This document shows, piece after piece, positions 6,690-14,121 of a stretch of 60,924 bases of DNA. Origin of the DNA: Solidesulfovibrio fructosivorans JJ] (lineage in GTDB: Bacteria; Desulfobacterota; Desulfovibrionia; Desulfovibrionales; Desulfovibrionaceae); assembly GCF_000179555.1 (NCBI RefSeq), contig NZ_AECZ01000023.1, positions 1 to 60,924 of the forward strand. The letters run 5' to 3'. A program made the translations under genes and the position numbers. Position 1 is the first letter of the stretch; each line of letters begins with the position of its first letter. The notes beneath the pieces are model-generated. The model saw only the letters and a program-made list of their open reading frames with translations, ran no database searches and was not told where the DNA came from.

Positions 6690-8939
6690 ATGGAAATCGA
6701 AAAGCGCGTCGTCGAACTGGCCGATCGCTTAAGCTACATAAAGGACATCTTCGGCGGGCGCGACAACGCCAATATCGCGCTCATGGAGTCCCGCCTGGAG
6801 GATCTGGCCGCCCGGGACAAGTCCGCTCCCGGCGAAAAGGCCCAGATGTTGCGGCAGATCGAGGATCTGTTCGCCTTTCTGGAGAAAAAGCTCGACGAAG
6901 AGCTCGTCCCCATGGACATGGTGCGCATCGTGCGCCACCCCGGCCGGGTGAGCCTCAAGGACATCCTGGAAAACGTCTACGATAACTACACCGAGATCGG
7001 CGGCCAGGACGAGTACTCCATCGACCCGAGCATGCTCATCGCCCGGGCCTACATCACCCGGCGCAAGGGCGATAAGGTCATAAACCAGCCCGTCATGGTC
7101 ATCGGCCAGGAAAAGGGCCACGGCCAGGAATTTCGCAACGGCGGCTCGGTCAAGCCCTGGGGCAACGCCAAGGCCCTCCAGTATATGAAGGTGGCCGAGA
7201 CCGAACGCATCCCCATCCATACCTACGTCTTCACCCCCGGGGCCTTTCCGGTGGAGGACTTCCCGGGCGCGGCCCAGCAGATCGCCCGCAACCTCTACGA
7301 GATGGCCGGGCTGCGTGTGCCCGTCGTGTCGGTCATTTCCGAGGGCGGCTCGGGCGGGGCCGAGGCCATCGGCCTGTCCGACGTGCGCATGATGTTCTCG
7401 CGCGGCTACTACTCCGTCATCTCCCCGGAAGGCGCGGCCGCCATCGAGGCCGGCATCCGGCAGGGCCAGCGGGTCAGCCCCGACCTCATCGCCCAGTGCG
7501 CCAAGCGGCTCAACATCACCGCCGCCGACAACCTGCGCATGGGCTACATCGACAAGGTCATCGAGGAGCCGCCGCTCGGCGCGCGGCCCCATCACTACGA
7601 CTTCTTCAAGGACCTGCGCCAGGAGGTCATCCAGGCCACGGACCAGGTCTTCCTCGGCATCGCCGGGTTCAAGCTCTACCGGGCCCTGGTCGCCTCCAAG
7701 CGCAAGGACGCCACCGACGCCGAGAGCATGTTCGTGCGCTGGACCCTCGACGACGCCGCCGCCGACCGGCTGGTCTGGAAGCGCTACTGCAAGTACCGCC
7801 GCATGGCCGAGACGGCTTACCGCGACAGCCGCCCCTCCGGCGCGCGCATCGCCTCACGGGCCCAGAGCGTCTTGTGGTCGGGCTATTCTTTTTTGCGCTA
7901 CGACTTTGTCGGCAAGTATCTGAAGAATTTTAAGAAGACCGTCGGCGACCTGGAGGCTGAGGCCCGGCTCGTGGCCAGCCGGCTGACCGCGCCCCTGCGC
8001 AAGGGCCGCGACAAGAACGCCCCCGTCACCTGCGATCCGGAAAAAAGCCGCATGCTGGTGGAGCTGTCCCAGCCCGAGCAGGGGGCCTGTCTGGAGGACT
8101 TCGGCTGGCGCTACGTCAGCCCCAAGGCCGCCGAGGACAAGGCCGTCACCTGCCCCGAGGCCAAGACCTACGGCTGCCCGGACCTCTGGGCCCCGGACCT
8201 CTACGGCGACTTCGCCGGCGTGTGCGTCCACTGCGGCCACCACTTCCCCATGGAATACCAGTGGGTGCTCGGCAACGTCTTCGACCCGGAATCGGTGGTG
8301 GAATTCGACGGCGATATCGAGGCCGGAAATCCGCTCGACTACCCGGGCTTCGAGGACAAAATCGAGGCCGCCAAGAAAAAGACCGGCCGCAAGTCCGCCT
8401 GCGTGTCCATCGACGCCAAGATCGACGGCGTCAAACTCGTGTGCGCCGTGCTCTATTCCGCCTTTCGCGGCGGCTCGGTCGGCGCGGCCGAGGGCGAGAA
8501 GTTCATCCGGGCCCTGGCCAGGGCCAGACGGCGGCACTACCCGTTTCTGGCCTACGTCCACGGCACGGCCGGCATCCGCATCCAGGAGAGCTTAAACGGC
8601 CTTATCCAGATGCCCCGCGTCACCATGGCTGTGCGGCGCTACATCGAAAGCGGCGGCCTCTACGTGGTGCTTTACGACACCAACTCCTACGCCGGCCCGG
8701 TGGCGAGCTTCCTCGGCTGCTCGCCCTACCAGTTCTCCGTGCGCTCGGCCAACATCGGCTTCGCCGGTCCGGGCGTCATCAAGGAAACCACCGGCATCGA
8801 CATCCCGCCCGATTACCACCGGGCGCATAACGCCCTGGCCCGGGGCCATATCCAGGGCATTTGGGACCGCCGTGAGATTCGCAAGAATCTCAAGCAGGTG
8901 CTCCTCACCATCGGCGGCCGGAATTTGTATTATCGGTAG
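6690..8939 (+). CDS. Fused acetyl-CoA carboxylase carboxyltransferase (alpha then beta domains)
   Basis: One 749-residue chain holds both halves of the carboxyltransferase that passes CO2 from biotin to acetyl-CoA. Residues up to about 400 look like AccA (NYTEIGGQDEYSID, GHGQEFRNGG, PGAFPVEDFPGAAQQIA, SEGGSGGAEAIG, and SPEGAAAI). About 440-749 look like AccD, beginning with a four-cysteine zinc knuckle (Cys488, Cys496, Cys512, Cys515; the first pair is spaced CPEAKTYGC, not CxxC) and containing GTAGIRIQESLNGLIQMPR, the oxyanion region. The order alpha-beta is the reverse of single-chain propionyl-type enzymes. ATG 6690 is preferred over TTG 6675 because GGGA lies nine bases before it. It follows accC by 78 bp. 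Confidence 0.88.
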   Translation: MEIEKRVVELADRLSYIKDIFGGRDNANIALMESRLEDLAARDKSAPGEKAQMLRQIEDLFAFLEKKLDEELVPMDMVRIVRHPGRVSLKDILENVYDNYTEIGGQDEYSIDPSMLIARAYITRRKGDKVINQPVMVIGQEKGHGQEFRNGGSVKPWGNAKALQYMKVAETERIPIHTYVFTPGAFPVEDFPGAAQQIARNLYEMAGLRVPVVSVISEGGSGGAEAIGLSDVRMMFSRGYYSVISPEGAAAIEAGIRQGQRVSPDLIAQCAKRLNITAADNLRMGYIDKVIEEPPLGARPHHYDFFKDLRQEVIQATDQVFLGIAGFKLYRALVASKRKDATDAESMFVRWTLDDAAADRLVWKRYCKYRRMAETAYRDSRPSGARIASRAQSVLWSGYSFLRYDFVGKYLKNFKKTVGDLEAEARLVASRLTAPLRKGRDKNAPVTCDPEKSRMLVELSQPEQGACLEDFGWRYVSPKAAEDKAVTCPEAKTYGCPDLWAPDLYGDFAGVCVHCGHHFPMEYQWVLGNVFDPESVVEFDGDIEAGNPLDYPGFEDKIEAAKKKTGRKSACVSIDAKIDGVKLVCAVLYSAFRGGSVGAAEGEKFIRALARARRRHYPFLAYVHGTAGIRIQESLNGLIQMPRVTMAVRRYIESGGLYVVLYDTNSYAGPVASFLGCSPYQFSVRSANIGFAGPGVIKETTGIDIPPDYHRAHNALARGHIQGIWDRREIRKNLKQVLLTIGGRNLYYR

Positions 8940-8961
8940 GAAGAGGGGGGAGGAGGATGAT

Positions 8962-9036
8962 GCCTCCGGCGGCCGGGGGGAAACTTTTTGAAAAAAGTTT
9001 CCCCCCGGACCCCCTTTCAAAAACTTTTAATAGGAT
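8962..9036 (+). repeat. Single-hairpin palindromic repeat with GCCTCCGGCGGCC head
   Basis: The box GCCTCCGGCGGCC (8962-8974) leads into a hairpin of about 16 bp (arms 8973-8989 and 8992-9008), followed by GGACCCCCTTTCAAAAACTT and TTAATAGG. This is the same unit as 56990-57050 read on the other strand. It lies 22 bp after the carboxyltransferase stop codon and ends in T-rich sequence, so it may work as the terminator of accC-accAD. Confidence 0.85.
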
Positions 9037-9321
9037 AGCATTGTATTGGGTCCTCACCATCGATTGGACAGGGGACCGGAAGAGAAATGATGCCCGGCTA
9101 TGGGGAGCGGGGCCTGGGCCGGCGGGGCTGTTCGGGGACGCGAAGGCGTATTCTTCGAATATGCGCCGCGCGCGGCCGACGACAGTGCCTCTTGGATCTC
9201 CTTGCCGGGAGGCCCCCCTCGGACCCCCTATGCATGGGAAATGGGTGTTGTTGCCAGGGGGCCAATGTAACACCATTCGAAATTCCAAGGTCGCGCCCGA
9301 GAAGGCCGACAGGGGAAGCGC
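9037..9321. other. Gene-free stretch before the biotinyl-like carrier gene
   Basis: Frames open on both strands here, but their products are low-complexity and run through the preceding palindrome, and no start has a convincing ribosome site. A weak inverted repeat (GGTGTT at about 9246, AACACC at about 9269) is present. The gap separates the carrier gene from accAD, so the carrier may have its own promoter here; none could be pinned down by eye. Confidence 0.4.
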
Positions 9322-9972
9322 GTGATAGACGTCAAAGCCTTACTGGAAAAGATAAAGGCCTCGCCTTACGAGGAAATCGTGGTCGCCGCGCCGCATACCG
9401 GCGTGGTCCGTTTCGCCGACATCGACGCCGGGACCCGGGTCGTGCCGACTTCCGGGAGCTACGGCGAAAAGCCGGGAACGCTTCTGGCCAAGCTTACCCG
9501 CGAACACAACGACAAGCCCATTTACGCCGAAGCCAAGGGCGTCATCGGCCAAGTGCGCCGGGAACTCGAGGGGACCTTCGTCGAGGCCGGCGCCGAGCTG
9601 GGCGTTATCCGCCATTACCTGTCCAAGGACGAGGTCATCGCTTCCATCCTACAGCAGGTGCTCTACCTTTTCCGCGCCCCGGAGCGGGCCAAGTATTATT
9701 TCATCCCCAGCGTGGACAAGAAGGTCAAGGCCTCGGGGCCGCGCTCGGTGACGGTCAAGGACGGCATGGAGCTTTTCATCGTTTCGCGTATGAAACGGGA
9801 AAAGCCGCTTACCTACGAAGGGCCGGAAGGCATCATCTACGCGGTGTATTTTCAGCACGACCTGAACGTGGACCAGGGCGCGCCCCTTGTGGGCGTGTGC
9901 CCCGAGTCCCAGACGAGCCTCATCCAGGACGTGGTCAACCGGGTGCGCACGGACTGGGAGGAAAGGGAGTAG
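9322..9972 (+). CDS. Two-lobed biotinyl/lipoyl-like carrier protein, probable BCCP of the neighbouring carboxylase
   Basis: GTG 9322 follows AGGGGA and gives 216 residues. Two hammerhead-like halves can be read. The first (about 18-96) has APHTGVVRF and GVIGQVRRELEGTFVEAGAELGVI (split here as GVIGQV and FVEAGAELGVI), but where a BCCP has EAMKM it reads LTREHNDKPI, with no modifiable lysine after methionine. The second (about 130-193) has MELFIVSRMKREKPL followed by EGIIYAVYFQHDLNVDQGAPLVGV, which aligns in register with the biotin domain and places Lys158 of RMKR at the biotin position. The flanks Glu-Ala and Met are replaced by Ser-Arg and Arg. Context beside accC and accAD supports a carrier role; whether Lys158 is biotinylated is an inference. 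Confidence 0.68.
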   Translation: MIDVKALLEKIKASPYEEIVVAAPHTGVVRFADIDAGTRVVPTSGSYGEKPGTLLAKLTREHNDKPIYAEAKGVIGQVRRELEGTFVEAGAELGVIRHYLSKDEVIASILQQVLYLFRAPERAKYYFIPSVDKKVKASGPRSVTVKDGMELFIVSRMKREKPLTYEGPEGIIYAVYFQHDLNVDQGAPLVGVCPESQTSLIQDVVNRVRTDWEERE

Positions 9973-9974
9973 CC

Positions 9975-10322
9975 ATGGGAAAGTACCTGCAGATACGCGT
10001 CACGGCGACGACCTATGACGAGGTGGCGGCCGAGGACCGTTACAGCAGGCTGTACGCCCTGGCCTGGCCCGTGGCGGCGACGCCGCCCGTGGAGCACCGT
10101 GGCCTGCTGGAATTGACCCAGGCTTTGGACGACAGGGTGCGGCTGGGCGATCTGCCCGGGACCGACCGGCAGGCGCTTTTGCCCGGTGTGGAAAAGGCCA
10201 TGGCCCTCAAGGCGTCCCTGGAAGCGGCCCTTGGCGACCGCGATCCCAAGAGCGCGGACAGCCTGAGCTACGCCCTGGAAGACGCCCTGGGCGAGCTGGA
10301 AAAGCTCGCTCCCAAACCGTAA
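9975..10322 (+). CDS. Conserved small protein between carrier and ssb, function unknown
   Basis: ATG 9975 lies two bases after the carrier stop codon, with GGGAG at 9965-9969 inside the carrier gene, so the two are translationally coupled. The 115 residues are soluble, acidic and mostly helical after an N-terminal strand ([13 protein letters not shown]). A Leu-rich helical part follows ([17 protein letters not shown], then [11 protein letters not shown] and [13 protein letters not shown]). No signal peptide, membrane segment or metal motif is visible. Its place in the carboxylase-ssb cluster suggests a helper of one or the other, but I do not recognise a family. Confidence 0.7.
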   Translation: MGKYLQIRVTATTYDEVAAEDRYSRLYALAWPVAATPPVEHRGLLELTQALDDRVRLGDLPGTDRQALLPGVEKAMALKASLEAALGDRDPKSADSLSYALEDALGELEKLAPKP

Positions 10323-10368
10323 TCATTTTTTGAAAGACGCGCTTCGGCGCGGGCGCAGGAGGCAGTAT

Positions 10369-10959
10369 ATGGCCGGCAGCATCAACAAGGTCATCTTAGT
10401 CGGCCGGCTCGGGCAGGATCCCAAGCTGACCTATTTGCCCTCGGGCAGCCCGGTGGCCAACTTTTCCGTGGCCACGGACGAATCCTACAAGGACCGCGAC
10501 GGCAACAAGGTCGAGCGCACCGAATGGCACCGGGTGGCCGTGTACGGCCGTTCGGCGGAGTTTTGCGGCAATTACCTTTCCAAGGGCCGGCTGGTCTATA
10601 TCGAGGGGACGCTTCGCACCCGCAGCTGGGACGACCAGCAGGGCCAGAAGCGCTATACCACCGAGGTGGTGGTGACCGGGCCGGGACATACCGTCCAGGG
10701 TCTCGATTCGCGCGGCGGCATGGCGGCGGACGCGCCCATGGGCGAAGAGGGCTTCGGGTCCCAGCAGGGCGGCCGGCGCTCCTACCAGGGCGGGGGACAG
10801 CAGGGCGGCGGACAGCAGGGCGGCGGCTACGGCGGCCCGCGCGGCGGCGGTCAGCAGGGCGGTGGTCCGCGTGGCCAGCAGCCGCCGCGAGGGCAGGACG
10901 AGGATCTCGGCCCGGCCTTCCCGTCCGAAGCCTCGGGCATGGACGACGTGCCGTTCTAG
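10369..10959 (+). CDS. ssb: Single-stranded DNA-binding protein
   Basis: An ideal AGGAGG (10357-10362) precedes ATG 10369; the upstream in-frame ATG at 10330 lacks one. The 196-residue protein has the OB-fold of SSB ([14 protein letters not shown] near the N-terminus, [37 protein letters not shown]) over about 1-110, then a Gly/Gln-rich linker with repeated QQGGG units (about 130-175), and the conserved acidic tip MDDVPF that recruits repair and replication proteins. It coats single-stranded DNA during replication, repair and recombination. A perfect 23-bp hairpin follows 114 bp downstream. Confidence 0.97.
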   Translation: MAGSINKVILVGRLGQDPKLTYLPSGSPVANFSVATDESYKDRDGNKVERTEWHRVAVYGRSAEFCGNYLSKGRLVYIEGTLRTRSWDDQQGQKRYTTEVVVTGPGHTVQGLDSRGGMAADAPMGEEGFGSQQGGRRSYQGGGQQGGGQQGGGYGGPRGGGQQGGGPRGQQPPRGQDEDLGPAFPSEASGMDDVPF

Positions 10960-11073
10960 CGGGCGCGGCGCGGGATTTTCAGCCCCATCGGGCGGGGACG
11001 TCCGCGCGGCAGATCTGCATTGACCGTGCGCCCGGCATGGGGCGTGCCGGCCGCCTTGAAGCGAAAGCTTTTG

Positions 11074-11124
11074 ACGAGCCCGGTGGGGAACTTTTCGTAC
11101 GGAAAAGTTCCCCACCGGGCTCGT
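11074..11124. terminator. Perfect 23-bp hairpin between convergent ssb and Sel1-repeat genes
   Basis: Arms 11074-11096 and 11102-11124 are fully complementary around the loop GTACG. The centre (GTGGGGAACTTTTC) is a diverged version of the GGGGGAAACTTTT palindrome found elsewhere in the window. The element lies between the ends of two convergent genes (ssb ends 10959, Sel1 ends 11141) and is symmetrical, so it can stop both transcripts. Confidence 0.8.
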
Positions 11125-11140
11125 TGCTTTTGAAAAACCT

Positions 11141-13216
11141 CTAGAAAAGCGCCTTGTCCTCGCTTTTGTCCACCTCGGGCGGCTCGGAGGCGACGTTGCG
11201 GGCGCTTTTGGGCGTGGAGGCGAACCCCGGGCCCCGGGCGCTCGGCGGCAGGAACTTGATGGAGGCAAGCAGCGCCTTTTCGGCCTTGGGATCGAAGACG
11301 GCCGGCGAGAAGTCGGCCACGCGCTGGCGCACGCGTTCGAGCTGCTCCGGCGTCAGCTGCCGCATAAGCGCCGCCTTGGCCTTGGCGGCCCGGATGAGCA
11401 GCGCGTCGCCGCCCGGATCGCGGCTGGCCAGGGTCAGCCAGAAAAGGGCGCTTTCGAAATCGCGCGGCACCACCCGCCCGTCGTAATAAAACGTCGCCAG
11501 CATGGCCTGGGCCTGGGGAAATCCCTGGCCGGCGGCCAATCTGTACCAGCGAAACGCCTCCCGGGGATCGGCCGTGGTGCCCCGGCCGGTCAGCTCCATG
11601 GTGGCCACGTTGCACCGCGCATGGGGATCGCCCTGGTCCGCCGCCTCGCGCATGAGGCCAAGCGCCTTGGCCTCGTCGGCCGGACCGCCTTTGCCCGTCA
11701 GGTACATGAGGCCGAGGTTGAACTGGGCCCGCGAATCGCCGGCCTTGGCCGCCATTTCGTACCATTTGCGGGCGGCGGTGAAATCCGGCGGTCCGGCCAG
11801 ACCCTTGGAGAGCAGCGACCCCAGGGCGAATCCGGCCTCGGCATCGCCGGCGCCCGCCGCCTCGCGGTAGAAATCCATGGCCTTGGCCAGGTTGGCGGCG
11901 CTGGGGAACTCCTCCTCGGACAGGGCGGCCAGAAGCGTCTTGGCCTCGGGCAGGCCCGCCGCCGCCGCCAGCCGGCACCAGCGGAAGGCCTCGGCCGGAT
12001 TGCCGGCCACGCCCTCCTGGGCCAGATGGAGCAGGGCCATGGCGTACATGGCCTCGGCATCGCCGGCCCAGGCCGCCTGGGACAAAAGCCGCGTGCCCGT
12101 GGCCGCGTCCCCGGGCAGCCGGCCGCGCAGCATGCCGAGCCCGAGCAGCGTGGCCGCGCCGGCGTCGCCGGCTTTCGCCGCCTTGTCGCAAAATTTCACG
12201 GCCCGCCCGGCGTCGCGCCGGTCCTCGCTTCCGGCGGCGAAAAGGCGGCAGACTCTGCCGGCGGCCGCGTCGTCCGCCTCGCCGGCCTTGTCGTAGAGGG
12301 CAAGCGCCCGGTCCGGGTCGCGGAAAACGCCGAGCCCGGCGTAATACATGTCGGCCAGCCGCAGCATGGCCGGCACATATCCTGCGTCGGCGGCCTTGGC
12401 GAAAAGTCTTGCCGCTTCCAGGGGATAGGCGGTCACGCCCTGGCCGGAGAGATAGGTCAGCCCCAGGGCGTAGGCGGCGGGGGCATAGCCGGCCTCGGCC
12501 GCCCGTCGCCGCAGTTCGGCCGCCTTGGCCGGGTCCTTGGGCACGCCCCGGCCGGTTGCGTACAGGTCGGCCAGACGGTTTATGGCGGCCGCGTCCCCGG
12601 CCTCGCCGGCCGTCTGGAAGTAGTGGGCCGCCGCCGCCGTGTCGCCGCGGGCGTCCCCGGCTTCGGAGAGCGACAGAAGGGCCTGCCCCAGGTCCATGGC
12701 CGCCTGCCGGTCGCCCTTGGCCGCCGCCTGGCGCAGCAGGGCGAGCGCCTTGTCGGTATCGGCGGCCGCGCCACGGCCGGCAAGCAACATCTCGCCGAGC
12801 CTGGCCATGCCGACCGGATTCCCCCGGTCGGCCGCCCGGCGATACCAGGCCACGGCCGCCGCGTTTTCGCCCTTTTCCCGCAACAGGTCGCCGGCCTTGA
12901 CCATACCCGGCACAAGGTTTTTCTTTGCCGCCGCCGTGAAAAGCGCCAAGGCCCGCAACAGGTCGCGGGGCGCATCCCGGCCGGATTCGAGCAAAAGCCC
13001 CAGCCGGTAGGAGGAGGGGGCCGAACCCCGGGCCGCCGCTTCCTGAAGCAACGGCAGGGCCTCTTTGCCCTTCCCCTGGTCGTACAGCCGCGATCCGCGT
13101 TCGGGCGTGCCGCAACACACCGCGATCAGCCCGAACGCGCCCAAAAGGATCAGGCCGCAAAATATCGCGCCGGCAATGCGGCAGCGTCGGGCGATGTTTG
13201 GTGCGTGCGTGGGCAT
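11141..13216 (-). CDS. Long Sel1-repeat (SLR) protein with N-terminal membrane anchor
   Basis: The 691-residue protein starts with a basic stretch and one hydrophobic segment (about 14-34, IAGAIFCGLILLGAFGLIAV) ending near two cysteines. This is not a good lipobox, so an uncleaved anchor is likelier than a lipoprotein. The rest to about 600 is made of roughly fifteen Sel1-type repeats of 34-40 residues with the pattern A.lG.ly..G.GV..D..KA..w...AA..G (clear examples: LADLYATGRGVPKDPAKA, LGLMYLTGKGGPADEAKA). The C-terminal 90 residues are not repetitive. Such solenoids are scaffolds for protein complexes at the envelope; the partner is unknown. Its start codon abuts a composite palindromic repeat. 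Confidence 0.85.
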   Translation of the reverse strand: MPTHAPNIARRCRIAGAIFCGLILLGAFGLIAVCCGTPERGSRLYDQGKGKEALPLLQEAAARGSAPSSYRLGLLLESGRDAPRDLLRALALFTAAAKKNLVPGMVKAGDLLREKGENAAAVAWYRRAADRGNPVGMARLGEMLLAGRGAAADTDKALALLRQAAAKGDRQAAMDLGQALLSLSEAGDARGDTAAAAHYFQTAGEAGDAAAINRLADLYATGRGVPKDPAKAAELRRRAAEAGYAPAAYALGLTYLSGQGVTAYPLEAARLFAKAADAGYVPAMLRLADMYYAGLGVFRDPDRALALYDKAGEADDAAAGRVCRLFAAGSEDRRDAGRAVKFCDKAAKAGDAGAATLLGLGMLRGRLPGDAATGTRLLSQAAWAGDAEAMYAMALLHLAQEGVAGNPAEAFRWCRLAAAAGLPEAKTLLAALSEEEFPSAANLAKAMDFYREAAGAGDAEAGFALGSLLSKGLAGPPDFTAARKWYEMAAKAGDSRAQFNLGLMYLTGKGGPADEAKALGLMREAADQGDPHARCNVATMELTGRGTTADPREAFRWYRLAAGQGFPQAQAMLATFYYDGRVVPRDFESALFWLTLASRDPGGDALLIRAAKAKAALMRQLTPEQLERVRQRVADFSPAVFDPKAEKALLASIKFLPPSARGPGFASTPKSARNVASEPPEVDKSEDKALF

Positions 13217-13224
13217 GGCTTCAA

Positions 13225-13374
13225 ATAGGGAAAAGGGGGTTTTTTGAAAGGGCGCTAGCCCCTCTCGCGCGCTTCCTTTTTGCAGCTTTATGTCGGTGAC
13301 ATCCCAATATTATTAAAAGTCTTTGGAAGGGGGGCCCGGGGGGATAACCTTTCTTCAGAAAGGTTTCCCCCCGG
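13225..13374 (-). repeat. Composite palindromic repeat, reverse orientation, hairpin 2 degenerate
   Basis: Read on the minus strand this copy has hairpin 1 (arms 13374-13358 and 13353-13336, with a one-base bulge), the CCCCCCTTCCAAAGACTTTT tail and a spacer of about 45 bp, then the GCGCGAGAGGGGC arm of hairpin 2 (about 13270-13258). The second arm near 13225-13240 has decayed. It matches the complete copy at 1249-1410. It fills the gap between the prepilin peptidase stop codon and the Sel1 start codon. Confidence 0.75.
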
Positions 13375-13439
13375 CGCATTTTAAAAATGGATCTTGCCGA
13401 TATGTGCGTCAAAGGGCCTCGCCGGTCAATCCCCGTGAC

Positions 13440-13937
13440 TCAAAACTGGGGGATGACCAGGCTCAGGTAGGGCTGCCCGGCCAGGTGGAGGGCCATGGTG
13501 GCCAGGGCCCCGGCGGCGATGGCCGGCCCGTAGCACAGCCGGTAGCCCCGGCCCTTGCGCGTGCCGGCGAGGCGCATCCAGGCGAGCCAGACGAAAAACT
13601 GCGCCCCGCCGGCGATGCTCGTGAAAAGGACGGCCGTCAGCAGCGCCTGGGTGCCGAGCCCCGCGCCGACCATGGCCATGAGCTTGACGTCGCCGGCCCC
13701 GAGCACGCCGAAAAGGTGGGGGATCAGGAAGACGATGAAGCCGCCGGCAAGCCCCAGGGCCGAGGACGTGAGCCCGGTCGTGCCGGAAAAAACGCCGTGC
13801 AGGAGCAGCAGGGCGGCCGCGACTGGAAAGGTGATGGCATTGGGGATGCGCTTGGTGCGGATGTCGATGACGGCGCAGGCGACGCAGGCCGCGGCCGTGA
13901 GCGCGAAGGCGAGCAGGGTTTCCGAATCCGGCGGCAT
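13440..13937 (-). CDS. Type IV prepilin peptidase of the TadV/CpaA type
   Basis: The 165-residue inner-membrane aspartic protease is of the short A24 kind that lacks the N-methylation domain. Asp25 (AVIDIRTKRIPN) and Asp83 in GAGDVKLMAM are the two catalytic aspartates, each just after a transmembrane segment; about five segments are seen. The start at 13937 follows GGGAG; the frame extends further but only through the opposite-strand kinase. It would trim the leader from Flp pilins and the TadE/F-like pseudopilins encoded at 50.8-53.1 kb, since no other prepilin peptidase is in the window. Its distance from the Tad locus (28 kb) is unusual. Confidence 0.88.
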   Translation of the reverse strand: MPPDSETLLAFALTAAACVACAVIDIRTKRIPNAITFPVAAALLLLHGVFSGTTGLTSSALGLAGGFIVFLIPHLFGVLGAGDVKLMAMVGAGLGTQALLTAVLFTSIAGGAQFFVWLAWMRLAGTRKGRGYRLCYGPAIAAGALATMALHLAGQPYLSLVIPQF

Positions 13938-14121
13938 GGCGGCTCCCGTGGGTTTGCCCCTTGGTAGCGGCAATGGGCCGCCTTGTCCATGACGCCCGGG
14001 TTCGAGGGGATGCCTTGCGGTCATGGCCTTGACGCCGGGGATGGAAAAAGTCAGTTCTTCCGGGGAGAGAGGTGAACCTTCACGGGCGGTTCGGCCTTGG
14101 CCGGAGCGCATCGGAGTCCGC

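Noticed and set aside
8957-9325. Plus-strand frame of about 120 codons after accAD
   Set aside because: It runs through the palindromic repeat, has low-complexity content and no ribosome site.
11621-13228. Long plus-strand frame opposite the Sel1-repeat gene
   Set aside because: It is a shadow of the GC-rich third-position bias of the real gene; the product has no domain and is rich in Gly/Arg.
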